A stretch of 64,000 nt of DNA from Paraburkholderia caribensis (lineage in GTDB: Bacteria; Pseudomonadota; Gammaproteobacteria; Burkholderiales; Burkholderiaceae): positions 3,100,001 through 3,164,000 of the forward strand of contig NZ_CP026101.1 in the NCBI RefSeq assembly GCF_002902945.1, in the 5' to 3' direction. The position numbers and the translations under genes were made by a program. The notes beneath the pieces are model-generated. The model was given only the letters and a program-made list of their open reading frames with translations. It was not told the origin of the DNA and ran no database searches. Below are positions 35,508 through 44,080 of this stretch, piece after piece; position 1 is the first letter of the stretch, and each line of letters opens with the position of its first letter.

Positions 35508-36410
35508 ATGAGCTACCGGGAACTGGTCGTCGAACTCGCGCGCGAGCACGCGGAAGCGTTGTCGGATGCGCTGCTCGAACTGGGCGCGCTGTCGGTGTCC
35601 GTCGAAGACGCGGATGCCGACACACCCGACGAGCAGCCGCTGTTCGGCGAGCCCGGTCTCACGCCGGAGCGCACCGCGTGGACGCATTCGCGCGTGATTG
35701 CGTTGCTGGCGCCGGAACACGAACCGGCCGTGCTGCTGGCGGCCGCTGCGAATGATCTCGGCCTCGCCGATGCGCCGTCGTTCAGCGTGCGCGAGGTCGA
35801 GGAACAGGACTGGGTGCGCCTCACGCAATCCCAGTTCGACCCGATTCCGGTTGGAGAGCGCATCTGGGTCGTGCCGTCATGGCACGATGCACCCGACCCG
35901 ACTGCGCTGGTGCTGGAACTCGATCCGGGCCTCGCGTTCGGCACGGGCAGCCATCCAACCACGCGTCTGTGCATGGAATGGCTCGAGCAGAACGTGAAGC
36001 AGGATCAATCGGTGCTCGACTACGGTTGTGGTTCGGGCATCCTTGCGATTCTCGCGAAGAAGTGCGGCGCGAATCCCGTGATCGGCATCGATATCGATCC
36101 GCAAGCGGTCGAGTCCGCGCGCCACAATAGCGAGCGCAATCGCGCCGAAGTCAGCTACGGGCTGCCCGACGATTGCCCCGCGGGCGAGTTCGATATCGTC
36201 GTCGCGAATATTCTGTCGAACCCGCTGAAACTGATGGCGTCGATGCTGTCGTCTAGGGTGAAGCCGGGTGGACGCATTGCGCTGTCGGGCATTCTCGCGC
36301 GGCAGGCGGATGAAGTAGCACGTGTGTATCAGCAGTGGATCGACATTGCAGTGTGGCGCGAACACGAAGGCTGGGTATGCCTTGCGGGTACGCGACGCGA
36401 AAGCAATTAG
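35508..36410 (+). CDS. prmA: Ribosomal protein L11 methyltransferase
   Basis: SAM-dependent methyltransferase that trimethylates L11. The 300 residues show an N-terminal substrate domain (MSYRELVVELAREHAEA) and a C-terminal Rossmann domain from about 165 with LDYGCGSGILAILAKKCGA (SAM motif I), GIDIDPQAVESARHN and DIVVANILSNPLKLMASML (NPPY-like N-I-L). The accC-prmA order is conserved in beta-proteobacteria. Confidence 0.97.
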   Translation: MSYRELVVELAREHAEALSDALLELGALSVSVEDADADTPDEQPLFGEPGLTPERTAWTHSRVIALLAPEHEPAVLLAAAANDLGLADAPSFSVREVEEQDWVRLTQSQFDPIPVGERIWVVPSWHDAPDPTALVLELDPGLAFGTGSHPTTRLCMEWLEQNVKQDQSVLDYGCGSGILAILAKKCGANPVIGIDIDPQAVESARHNSERNRAEVSYGLPDDCPAGEFDIVVANILSNPLKLMASMLSSRVKPGGRIALSGILARQADEVARVYQQWIDIAVWREHEGWVCLAGTRRESN

Positions 36411-36469
36411 AATAACGCATATTTGTTTGCTTCCGGCCCCTTAAGGGCTAACCGGTCTTTCGGCTCGAT

Positions 36470-38311
36470 ATGCTTCTAGCGACACGCTGTCCCTTCTGCG
36501 AAACCGTCTTCAGGCTCCAGCCGGAGCAGCTCACGCTGCGCCGTGGGCTCGTGCGTTGTGGCCACTGCAAAGAAGTGTTCGACGCATCGAGCAGCCTGTT
36601 CGACGTGAGCGGCGGCGTGAGCGTCGACAAGGCGAAGCACGTGACGATCGACGACGTGACGGCGCATACGCTCGAAGCGCTCGCGAATGGCGGCCTCGCG
36701 CCGGCGCCCGAGACAAAGCCCGCTGTCGAGACACCGCCCGCCCCGGTGGCAATGCCCGTTGTGACGCGAGCGGAAGAAACGATTACGCCGCAGCCGGCAG
36801 ACGCGCTCGACGCGCACGCGGCTGAGGCGTCCGTCGGCAGTGACAATGCCCACGCGGACCTGGCGTCCGCCGAACCACACGTCGAACGACACGCCGAACA
36901 ACACGCTGAGCACGCCGCTGCGCAAGCCGCGCAGCCGGACGTCGATGTCGAGGCGCGACACGAAGCTGCCGCGCAGGCGTCGCCCGTAGCGGCGCCGTCT
37001 GCCGAAGCCGAAGCGGCCCCGGTCGAACCGACGTCCTCCGCTGCTCGCGAAACGCCACCCGCGTCAGCGGCAGAAAAGCCCGACTTCCGCGCAGAGGCAT
37101 GGAACCCGTGGGCGCCGGCGCCCGACGCGTCGATTGACCGGCGCATCCGCCACAACGCGTCGACTATTCCGTTCAATCCCGTCACGATTCCGCGCTCCGC
37201 GCAGCCGCCGCTGACGCTCGAACTCACCGAATCGCAACCGATACACCTCGATAAGGCGGTCGCTCGCGAACCGCACAGCGAAGCGCCCGTCGAAACGAGA
37301 CGGGAAGCGCCCGCTGTCGAAGCGCAAGCGGAACCGAAGTTCGAAGAACGGGATGAGCCGCAAGCTCACCAGAAAGCGGAGCCCACCTTCGGCGCAACGC
37401 CCGCACACGAAGCCGCGCCGGCAATCCACAAGCCGCCGCACGCGTGGCGCGAACCCGAAGCGCTCCGAGAGCCCGCAGCGACGCGCGACGATCAGATCGC
37501 GAACGAAGTGAAGCGTGAACAGGAAGCGCCGCTGCACGACCCGTTCGACGACGCGCTGCGCGAATCGCGTCGGGATGATCCCGCCAAGCCCGTATTCGAG
37601 GACGAAGACCGCACCGTTATCCCGTCCGCAGAGCACGCTGCACACAGCGAGCAGGCGGCGCCCAACCGCGAGCGCGAACCCTTCTTCGGGGCGCCGTCGG
37701 TCGAACCCGATCTCGAGCCGCGCTTCGGCGCAGCCGCGCGTGAGTCATATGGCGCCCCTTTCGCCGCCACACCCGACAGCGACACCGATGCATTCGCCGT
37801 CACGCGCGAGCCACGCGCGCCCGAATCGAGCCGCTTCGTCTGGCATATTCTGGGCGGCGTCGCGGCGGGCCTGCTCGGCTTCATGCTGCTCGTGCAACTC
37901 GCCTGGTGGCAGCGCGAAACGGTGATGGTCGCGTGGCCCGATGCACAACCGCTGTTCGTGAAGGCGTGCTCGCATCTCGGCTGCAAGGTCGAGCCGCCGC
38001 GCGATATCGACGGTCTGCTGGTCGAGCCGTCGGACCTGCGGCAGGTCGACGGTCCGCACAAGCTCGAACTGAAGATGCCGCTGCGCAACCGCTTCGATCT
38101 CGCGCTCGCGTATCCCGCCGTCGAATTGACGCTGCTCGACGAGAACAACAACATCGCCGTGCGGCGCGTGCTTTGGCCGCAAGACTATGTGAAACCCGGC
38201 ACGCCGATCGCGGCGGGCCTGCCCGCCCGCACGACGCAGACGATGATCGTGCGCCTCGACACGGGCGATGCCGTCGCCTCGAATTTCCGCGTGCAGATCT
38301 TCTATCCGTAA
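36470..38311 (+). CDS. Zinc-ribbon and DUF3426 domain membrane protein
   Basis: A 613-residue protein with three parts. An N-terminal zinc ribbon (CPFC at 7-10, CGHC at 30-33) belongs to the MJ0042 type. Then comes a low-complexity linker of roughly 370 residues rich in Ala, Glu, Pro and His. After it, one transmembrane helix (about 460-482, HILGGVAAGLLGFMLLVQLA) leads to a C-terminal DUF3426 domain, with CSHLGCKVEPPRDIDGLLVE and LDENNNIAVRRVLWP. Function unknown; topology suggests a cytosolic zinc ribbon and a periplasmic C-terminal domain. It follows prmA by 59 bp. Confidence 0.9.
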   Translation: MLLATRCPFCETVFRLQPEQLTLRRGLVRCGHCKEVFDASSSLFDVSGGVSVDKAKHVTIDDVTAHTLEALANGGLAPAPETKPAVETPPAPVAMPVVTRAEETITPQPADALDAHAAEASVGSDNAHADLASAEPHVERHAEQHAEHAAAQAAQPDVDVEARHEAAAQASPVAAPSAEAEAAPVEPTSSAARETPPASAAEKPDFRAEAWNPWAPAPDASIDRRIRHNASTIPFNPVTIPRSAQPPLTLELTESQPIHLDKAVAREPHSEAPVETRREAPAVEAQAEPKFEERDEPQAHQKAEPTFGATPAHEAAPAIHKPPHAWREPEALREPAATRDDQIANEVKREQEAPLHDPFDDALRESRRDDPAKPVFEDEDRTVIPSAEHAAHSEQAAPNREREPFFGAPSVEPDLEPRFGAAARESYGAPFAATPDSDTDAFAVTREPRAPESSRFVWHILGGVAAGLLGFMLLVQLAWWQRETVMVAWPDAQPLFVKACSHLGCKVEPPRDIDGLLVEPSDLRQVDGPHKLELKMPLRNRFDLALAYPAVELTLLDENNNIAVRRVLWPQDYVKPGTPIAAGLPARTTQTMIVRLDTGDAVASNFRVQIFYP

Positions 38312-38402
38312 CGGATAGATCTGCAGCGCGCAGGTTTTCCGCGCGCCCGGCACGAACCGGGCGCGCATCCCGTCAATCCCTGACGAATCTTCGGAGCACA
38401 AC

Positions 38403-38903
38403 ATGAGTCAAGTCACGCTGGGTGGCAACCCGATCGAAGTCGCTGGCACGTTCCCGTCCGTGGGCCAGGCGGCGCCCGCCTTCTCGCTCGTCGGCAAGGA
38501 TCTGAAGCCGCTGACGCTCGCCGATTTCGCGGGCAAGCGCAAGGTGCTGAACATCGTTCCGAGCCTCGACACGCCGACCTGCGCAACCTCCACGCGCAAG
38601 TTCAACGAAGCGGCCGCGAAGCTGAGCAACACGGCTGTGATCGTCGTGTCGGGCGATCTGCCGTTCGCGGCTTCGCGCTTCTGCACGACGGAAGGCATCG
38701 AAAACGTCGTGACGGCATCGACCTTCCGCGGCCATGAGTTCGCGCAGGCGTACGGCGTCGACGTGACGAGCGGTCCCTTGACGGGCCTGACGGCGCGCGC
38801 CGTCGTCGTCGTCGACGAAAACGACAAGGTCGTGCACGCCGAGCTCGTCAGCGAAATCAAGAACGAGCCGAACTACGACGCAGCGCTCGCCGCGCTGAAG
38901 TAA
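38403..38903 (+). CDS. tpx: Thiol peroxidase
   Basis: Atypical 2-Cys peroxiredoxin reducing lipid and organic hydroperoxides with thioredoxin. The 166 residues match Tpx. The peroxidatic Cys lies in PSLDTPTCATSTRKFNE (Thr-x-x-Cys) and the resolving Cys in ASRFCTTEGIENV, the usual ~34 residues apart. CTTCGGAGCACAAC precedes the ATG. It is the next plus-strand gene after the zinc-ribbon gene, 91 bp downstream, probably with its own promoter. Confidence 0.97.
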   Translation: MSQVTLGGNPIEVAGTFPSVGQAAPAFSLVGKDLKPLTLADFAGKRKVLNIVPSLDTPTCATSTRKFNEAAAKLSNTAVIVVSGDLPFAASRFCTTEGIENVVTASTFRGHEFAQAYGVDVTSGPLTGLTARAVVVVDENDKVVHAELVSEIKNEPNYDAALAALK

Positions 38904-39011
38904 GCTTCATATTTGCGTCGACACAGCGCCGCGCCCGTTTCACTCCGGGCGCGGCGCTGTCACGTCGTCGCACCCTTTTTTATCCGATCGACACTTATAG
39001 GAACGCTCGCC

Positions 39012-39956
39012 TTGGCTACGCTGATTTGCGGCTCGCTCGCCTACGACAACATCATGACCTTCGAAGGGCGCTTTCGGGAGCACATCCTGCCGGAACAGGT
39101 CCACATCCTGAACGTCAGCTTCCTTGTGCCGACGATGCGCCGCGAGTTTGGCGGCTGCGCGGGCAATATCGCCTACTCGCTGCATCTGCTGGGCGGCGAC
39201 GCACATATCATGGCGACGCTCGGCGCCGTCGACGCGCAGTTGTACATCGATCGTCTCGACGCGCTCGGCCTGTCGAAACAGCACGTGCGCGTGCTGCCCG
39301 ACACGTATTCGGCGCAGGCGATGATCACGACCGACCTCGAAAACAATCAGATCACGGCATTCCACCCGGGCGCGATGATGCAGTCGCATCTGAATCGCGC
39401 GGACCAGCCCGGCGTGAAGCTTGGCATCGTCGCGCCGGACGGCTTCGACGGGATGATCCAGCACTCCGAACAGTTCGCGGCGGCGGGCATTCCGTTCATC
39501 TTCGATCCGGGTCAAGGGTTGCCGCTTTTCGACGGCGCGTCGCTGCGCCGCATGATTGAACTTGCCACCTACGTCGCAGTCAATGATTACGAAGCTGCGC
39601 TGGTGAGCAACAAGACGGGCTGGTCGATCGAAGAGATCGCGAGCCACGTCGATGCGCTGATCGTGACGCGTGGCGAGCACGGGGCGCAGATTCACCATGC
39701 AGGCGGCATCGAAGAGGTTCCGGCCGTCAAGGCGAAGCAGGTGCTGGACCCCACGGGTTGCGGCGATGCGTTCCGGGGTGGCCTGCTGTATGGCATCGAG
39801 AAGGATCTGGGCTGGGCGACCACCGGCCGTCTCGCGAGCCTGATGGGCGCGCTCAAGATCGAGCATCAAGGGCCGCAGAATTACGCGCCTTCGCGCGCGG
39901 AGATCAACGAACGGTTCAAGCAGGCATTCGGTTACGAACTGCCGCACGGCGCCTGA
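39012..39956 (+). CDS. PfkB-family carbohydrate/nucleoside kinase
   Basis: A 314-residue ribokinase-fold kinase. I chose the TTG at 39012 (reads LATLICGSLAYDN), because the PfkB N-terminal strand starts here and AGGAA lies about 8 bp upstream; an ATG 99 bp earlier would add an unconserved lead. GGCAGNIAYSLHLLGGDA is PfkB signature 1. DPTGCGDAFRGGLLYGI is signature 2 with the catalytic Asp. Residues TGWSIEEIASHVDALIVTRGEHGA lie before it. Related Burkholderia enzymes phosphorylate nucleosides such as adenosine; sugar specificity cannot be read from the sequence. Confidence 0.88.
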   Translation: MATLICGSLAYDNIMTFEGRFREHILPEQVHILNVSFLVPTMRREFGGCAGNIAYSLHLLGGDAHIMATLGAVDAQLYIDRLDALGLSKQHVRVLPDTYSAQAMITTDLENNQITAFHPGAMMQSHLNRADQPGVKLGIVAPDGFDGMIQHSEQFAAAGIPFIFDPGQGLPLFDGASLRRMIELATYVAVNDYEAALVSNKTGWSIEEIASHVDALIVTRGEHGAQIHHAGGIEEVPAVKAKQVLDPTGCGDAFRGGLLYGIEKDLGWATTGRLASLMGALKIEHQGPQNYAPSRAEINERFKQAFGYELPHGA

Positions 39957-40044
39957 CGCAAGCGGATCGTGCCTGCTGCGCATGCGCTGCGCCTGACCGG
40001 TCGGGTTTGAGGGGCTCGAAGCGAGCCCGTTTGGAGTCAAGGGA

Positions 40045-40533
40045 ATGAAAACAACGAGTCGTACGTTGAGTCGCCTGGTACTGGGCGCGGTGATTGCGGG
40101 TTCGCTCGCCATGACGGGTTGTGCGTACAACAGCAGTTCTGCTGATGTCTATACGTCATCGCAGGCGCAGCGTGAAGAGACGGTGCGCATGGGCGTTGTC
40201 GACAGCGTGCGCGCGGTCAAGATCAGCTCGAACAATGGCCAGCCTAGCGGGATCGGGGCGATTGGTGGCGGTGCGCTTGGCGCGGTGGCTGGCAGCGCGA
40301 TCGGCGGCGGGCGGGGTTCGATACTGACGGGTATTGTTGGCGGGCTTGCGGGCGCTGTCGCAGGTAACACGATCGAGAACAGCACGGCGATGCGCGATGG
40401 CGTCGAGATTACCGTGCGGCTGGATAACGGCGATATGCGCGCCATTACGCAAAGTGCGACGGGTGAGATTTTTCGCGCTGGCGAGAGGGTGCGGCTGTTG
40501 TCGAGTGGTGGTGTGACTCGCGTCACGCATTGA
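40045..40533 (+). CDS. Glycine-zipper outer-membrane lipoprotein (SlyB/Pcp-like)
   Basis: A 162-residue lipoprotein precursor with a signal peptide and lipobox LAMTGC (lipidated Cys26). A glycine-zipper segment (about 70-115, GAIGGGALGAVAGSAIGGG and GIVGGLAGAVAGNTIE) is flanked by RMGVVDSVRAVKI before and VEITVRLDNGDMRAITQ after. That is the Rick_17kDa/SlyB layout of small envelope lipoproteins that stabilise the outer membrane. GTCAAGGGA precedes the ATG. An intrinsic terminator follows at 40587. Confidence 0.9.
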   Translation: MKTTSRTLSRLVLGAVIAGSLAMTGCAYNSSSADVYTSSQAQREETVRMGVVDSVRAVKISSNNGQPSGIGAIGGGALGAVAGSAIGGGRGSILTGIVGGLAGAVAGNTIENSTAMRDGVEITVRLDNGDMRAITQSATGEIFRAGERVRLLSSGGVTRVTH

Positions 40534-40586
40534 GCTTTTCTTTTTTCCCTGCCGGCGGCGTGGAAGCGCTGTGACGGCAACCTCAC

Positions 40587-40620
40587 ACGCATGTGCTCCC
40601 CTGTGCATGCGTTTTTTTTT
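40587..40620 (+). terminator. Intrinsic terminator after the glycine-zipper gene
   Basis: ACGCATG, a 12-nt loop, CATGCGT and eight or more T residues on the plus strand, 54 bp past the stop codon. Confidence 0.75.
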
Positions 40621-40660
40621 GCCTTTTGGGGGCGGTCGGTCGGGTTTTGTTTGGGCTTTG

Positions 40661-40843
40661 CGCTGGCATCCGCGATGCGTTAGCGTGCTTCACGCGTCGC
40701 GGTTTGGTGTTTTGGCCTTTTCGCTGGCATCCGCGATTCGTTAGCGTGCTTCACGCGTCGCCGTTTGGTGTTTCGGCCTTTTCGCTGGCATCTGCGCTTC
40801 GTTAGCGTGCTTCACGCGTCGCCGTTTGGTGTTTTGGCCTTAT
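40661..40843. repeat. Three tandem 61-bp modules left of element copy 2
   Basis: Units start at 40661, 40722 and 40783 with an exact 61-bp period, each beginning CGCTGGCATC(C/T)GCG and containing GCTTCACGCGTCGC then GTTTGGTGTTT(T/C)GGCCTT. A fourth start at 40844 runs into the palindromic element. Units differ by a few bases. Inverted copies of the same module lie at the other end (42791-42851). Confidence 0.9.
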
Positions 40844-40914
40844 CGCTGGCATCCGCGATTCGTTAGCTCGCTTCACGCGTCGCCCCTGTGCGGGGCGGCA
40901 CCTACTTTTCTTTG

Positions 40915-40920
40915 CCGCCG
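40915..40920 (+). repeat. Target-site duplication, left copy
   Basis: CCGCCG directly before the IS left end; the same six bases follow its right end at 42200-42205. Because the target is itself a CCG repeat the true duplication could be 3 or 6 bp; comparison with copy 1, which has the hexamer once, supports 6. Confidence 0.75.
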
Positions 40921-42199
40921 TGTACAGACTGGAGACATCGCTGACAGGTGTACAGGGACATCGTTGACACTTTCGGGTAATCAAACGCCCGGATTTTCAA
41001 CCATGCCCTGGGATGTAAAAGACATCATGAATCGCCGCGAAGATTTCGTCCGTGAGGCCGCCACACAGGCGCTCGCGTTCAGCGAACTGTGCCGCAAATA
41101 CACGATCACCCGCCAGACCGGCTACAAGTGGCTGGCCCGTCACAGGGCGGAAGGCATCAAGGGCCTGGCCGACCGCTCCCGCCGCCCGCATCACAGTCCC
41201 AAACGCTCAGCGCAGACCATCGAGGCGCGGGTGCTCGAAATGCGCCAGGCGCACGGCTGGGGCGGGCGCAAGATCGCCCAGCGCCTGCGCGATCTGGGCG
41301 AAACACAGATTCCCGCGCCCGCCACGATCACTGAGATCCTGCGCCGTCACGGGCTCATCGATGAACAGGCGTCGCGCCAGCGCCAGCACTGGCAGCGCTT
41401 CGAGCACGAGTATCCGAACTCGCTGTGGCAGATGGACTTCAAGGGTGACTTCCCGACCCTGGAGAGCGGACGCTGCGCGCCATTGACGGTCATCGATGAC
41501 CACTCGCGCTACAACGTCGTGCTGAGCGCCTGCTCGCGCACCACCACGCAGGTCGTGCAGGAAGCGCTGGAGCGGGCGTTCCGCTGCTACGGGCTGCCTT
41601 CGTGCATCAACACCGACAACGGCGCGCCATGGGGCTCGCCCAGCGCGCCGGGCCAGCTCACCGAGCTCGCGGTCTGGCTGATCCGGCTGGGCATCCATGT
41701 GAGCTATAGCCGGCCGTATCACCCGCAGACCAACGGCAAGGATGAACGGTTTCACCGCTCGCTGAAGGCCGAAGTGTTGCAGCGGCATGCGTTCACCACG
41801 CACGAGCACGTGCAGCGGGAACTGGATCGCTGGCGGCAGGTGTACAACACCGAGCGTCCGCACGAGGCACTGGGAATGGCGGTGCCGCTCACCCGCTACG
41901 CGTGCAGCCTGCGCAGGATGCCTGGGCGGCTGCCAGAGCCCGAATACCGCTGCGGCGACGAGGTTTTACGGGTCAACTCAAGCGGCGTGGTGCGCGTGCG
42001 CGGCGAGAAACTGAAGCTCTCGATCGCACTCAAGGGACTGCAGGTGGCCGCCCGCCCGAGCGAGGACGAAGACGGTGTGATCGACATCTGGTTCGCCCAT
42101 CAGCGGGTCGCAAAACTTGACCTGAAGGCAGCAAAACCCTGACTATCATGTGTCAGCGATGTCTCTGTACATGTGTCAACCATGTCTCCAGTCTGTACA
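40921..42199 (+). mobile_element. Complete IS481-family insertion sequence (1279 bp)
   Basis: The ends are inverted: TGTACAGACTGGAGACAT is identical for 18 bp at both termini. A second imperfect copy of the motif follows inside each end (TGTACAGGGACATCGTTGACA on the left; TGTACAGAGACATCGCTGACA inverted on the right), giving the double-repeat termini common in IS481. It encodes one intact DDE transposase and is flanked by CCGCCG on both sides. It is inserted in the loop of the 15-bp hairpin of the palindromic element. An intact reading frame and well-matched ends suggest a recent, possibly active copy. Confidence 0.93.
41003..42142 (+). CDS. IS481-family transposase
   Basis: A 379-residue DDE transposase. 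Residues about 1-110 contain two helix-turn-helix parts (REAATQALAFSELCRKYTIT, then RHRAEGIKGLADRSRRPHH). The rve catalytic core spans about 145-310 with WQMDFKGDF (first Asp), CINTDNGAPWGS (second Asp) and NGKDERFHRSLKAEV (Glu). The C-terminal ~70 residues are a beta-rich tail. I chose the ATG at 41003 (MPWDVKDIMNRR); the frame is open to 40826 but that part lies outside the IS. No frameshift or internal stop is present. Confidence 0.95.
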   Translation: MPWDVKDIMNRREDFVREAATQALAFSELCRKYTITRQTGYKWLARHRAEGIKGLADRSRRPHHSPKRSAQTIEARVLEMRQAHGWGGRKIAQRLRDLGETQIPAPATITEILRRHGLIDEQASRQRQHWQRFEHEYPNSLWQMDFKGDFPTLESGRCAPLTVIDDHSRYNVVLSACSRTTTQVVQEALERAFRCYGLPSCINTDNGAPWGSPSAPGQLTELAVWLIRLGIHVSYSRPYHPQTNGKDERFHRSLKAEVLQRHAFTTHEHVQRELDRWRQVYNTERPHEALGMAVPLTRYACSLRRMPGRLPEPEYRCGDEVLRVNSSGVVRVRGEKLKLSIALKGLQVAARPSEDEDGVIDIWFAHQRVAKLDLKAAKP

Positions 42200-42205
42200 C
42201 CGCCG
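42200..42205 (+). repeat. Target-site duplication, right copy
   Basis: CCGCCG directly after the IS right terminus, matching 40915-40920; the interrupted hairpin resumes with CAAAGAAAAGTAGG. Confidence 0.75.
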
Positions 42206-42790
42206 CAAAGAAAAGTAGGCAAAAGAAAGCGGCTCACACCGCCAATTCTTGACGTTTACCCACGGGCCCCCAACGTCCCCATCCTTCACACGCCAGTGCC
42301 GTGGTTGGCGCCCGTTGCCAACGCTTCGAATCAACGCCTCACCCGCCTCGAATACCCGTGCTTGAGCCAGCGGTAGCGAATGGTATGGGCCGCCCAGGTG
42401 GCAAACTGTGTGTAGGTTGTCGCGTCGTATGGCCTGGCGCTCTTACCGGGTGGGGCGCGTGCGCTATTGGTCTGGAGTGAAGCGTGTGGAGCACCGAGGG
42501 CCTACACACAGTTTGCCACCTGGGCGGCCGTGGACTATCTGGCACGGCTTGGTATGACGCGGGGGCATGAAGCGGGTGAGGCGCTCATTCAGAGCGTTGG
42601 CAACGAACTGTGAACAACTGCGCTGCCGTGTGAAACGTGGGGACGTTGGGGGCCCGTGGGCAAACGTCAAGCGCTGGCGGTGTGAGCCGCTTTCGTTTGC
42701 CTACTTTTCTTTGCGGCGGCAAAGAAAAGTAGGTGCCGCCCCGCACAGGGGCAACGCGTGAAGCACGCTAACGAAGCGCGGATGCCAGCG

Positions 42791-42851
42791 AACAGGCCAA
42801 AACACCAAACGGCGACGCCTGAAGCACGCTAACAATTCGCGGATGCCAGCG
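42791..42851. repeat. Inverted 61-bp module right of element copy 2
   Basis: Exactly 61 bp, ending GGATGCCAGCG. Its reverse complement matches the modules at 40661-40843, so the same unit extends both ends of the palindrome in mirror orientation. Confidence 0.88.
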
Positions 42852-42943
42852 AAAGCAAAAGCGCGAGCAAGAGCAACCCAGCAAATGCCCCAGCCACAAC
42901 AGAACCCATCGTCGAAGACAAACCAAAACCAAAACCAAAAAAC

Positions 42944-42979
42944 AAAAAATCCCGCCACCAGTCACCCGGCGACGGGATC
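42944..42979 (-). terminator. Intrinsic terminator of the histone-like gene
   Basis: On the minus strand GATCCCGTCGCC pairs with GGTGGCGGGAT across an 8-nt loop, followed by six T residues, 60 bp past the stop codon. Confidence 0.75.
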
Positions 42980-43038
42980 AACGCTGATCGAGCAACAACC
43001 GCCACTCAATCAACCGACGCACTCACGTGCGTCACTTC

Positions 43039-43644
43039 TTACGGACGGCTGCCCGTCGGGAACGGCCATGCTGCAGCCGGGTTCAGAGCCGTCTTCACCG
43101 TAGCAGCCGGCGCCGTCGAAGCAGCGGGCGCAGCCGGAGCAGGTGCTGCCTTCTTCGCAACAGCCTTCTTCGCAGGGGCAGCCTTCTTCGCAGGCGCAGC
43201 GGCCTTCTTCGCGGCAGCCTTCTTCGCAGGCGCAGCCTTTTTGGCGGCAGCCTTTTTCGCAGGCGCCTTCTTCGCAGCGGCCTTCTTCGCTGCAGCCTTC
43301 TTCGCCGGCGCTGCCTTCTTCGCAGCAACCTTCTTCACGGCGACTTTCTTCGCCGCAACCTTCTTCGCTGCAGCCTTCTTCGCCGGTGCTGCCTTCTTCG
43401 CTGCAACCTTCTTCACGGCGACTTTCTTCGCTGCAACCTTCTTCGTTGCGACCTTCTTCGCAGCTGCCTTCTTCGCCGGTGCAGCCTTCTTCGCTGCAAC
43501 CTTCTTCACGGCGACTTTCTTCGCAGCGACCTTCTTCACGGCAACCTTCTTCACCGCTGCCTTCTTCGCCGGAGCAGCCTTCTTCGCAACGACCTTCTTC
43601 GCTGCAGCCTTCTTGGCTGCCGGTTTCTTCTTGGCGAGTGCCAT
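43039..43644 (-). CDS. Lysine/alanine-repeat histone H1-like protein
   Basis: A 201-residue, strongly basic low-complexity protein (MALAKKKPAAKKAAAKK...) made of short AAKK, VAAKK, VAVKK and APAKK units. A block of roughly 26 residues (KKAAPAKKAA...KKVAVKKVA) recurs about three times. An Ala/Pro-rich end follows with FPTGSRP at the terminus. It resembles eukaryotic histone H1 tails and bacterial HctB/AlgP-type nucleoid proteins, so DNA or RNA binding through charge is likely. I prefer the second ATG (43644): GGAG is 6 nt before it and only 3 nt before the first. Slippage between repeats could change its length between strains. Confidence 0.85.
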   Translation of the reverse strand: MALAKKKPAAKKAAAKKVVAKKAAPAKKAAVKKVAVKKVAAKKVAVKKVAAKKAAPAKKAAAKKVATKKVAAKKVAVKKVAAKKAAPAKKAAAKKVAAKKVAVKKVAAKKAAPAKKAAAKKAAAKKAPAKKAAAKKAAPAKKAAAKKAAAPAKKAAPAKKAVAKKAAPAPAAPAASTAPAATVKTALNPAAAWPFPTGSRP

Positions 43645-44080
43645 CATTTTCTCCTTCAGGTTTTCAGATGAGAGTCAGTTCAAACTACACCCTTCGTCAA
43701 AACCCGCTTCCCGCGGACGCTTCTCACGGCGGCCACTGCGAAGCGGGCTATTCATCGGCGTACGCAGCTCCAGCGCGCTTACGCTAATGAATACGGTAAG
43801 GCGCGCCGTGCCATCGGGCACAGCGCGCCAAGTCCAGTCGGCGCCGGATCTCGACGCCGCGAATCGTTTGATCGAGCCGCTCGCTCTGTAGCGAACGGCT
43901 TTTTCCGGGGGGAAGTTTGCCCATCCCACTGAAGGGTTCGCAAAGTGCCTGTGATCTTTATAGGCCGTGGTAATCCACGGCGCACCGGGCACGCTCTGCA
44001 TCAGGCGGTCATGCTCCTCACCAAACTTGCCGCGGCACAGCCAGCGGCAACCCCATCAAATACATATGCGACGCGTTGGG
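43645..44080. other. Gap between nrdB and the histone-like gene
   Basis: The 436 bp hold the histone-gene promoter and the 3' region of nrdB. A short stem CCGTGG-TAAT-CCACGG lies near 43963-43978. A 108-codon minus-strand frame (43675-44001) has no recognisable domain and an unconvincing start. No T-tailed terminator for nrdB was found. Confidence 0.5.

Larger units (their letters stand above)
40844..42790. repeat. Palindromic intergenic element, copy 2, split by an IS
   Basis: The two parts 40844-40920 and 42206-42790 join into a 662-bp element (after removing the IS and one 6-bp duplication) that matches copy 1 (925-1585) nearly base for base: 77 bp before the insertion point in both, 585 against 584 after it. 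It keeps the outer inverted arms, the hairpins and the central 28-bp inverted repeat (about 42391-42418 against 42501-42528). Both copies lie in the same orientation. Confidence 0.88.

Noticed and set aside
40661..40900. Possible CRISPR array
   Set aside because: The 61-bp units are directly adjacent tandem repeats without unique spacers, and no cas gene is nearby.
43675..44001. 108-codon minus-strand ORF between nrdB and the histone-like gene
   Set aside because: No recognisable motif, no good ribosome binding site and no neighbour logic; kept as noncoding gap.
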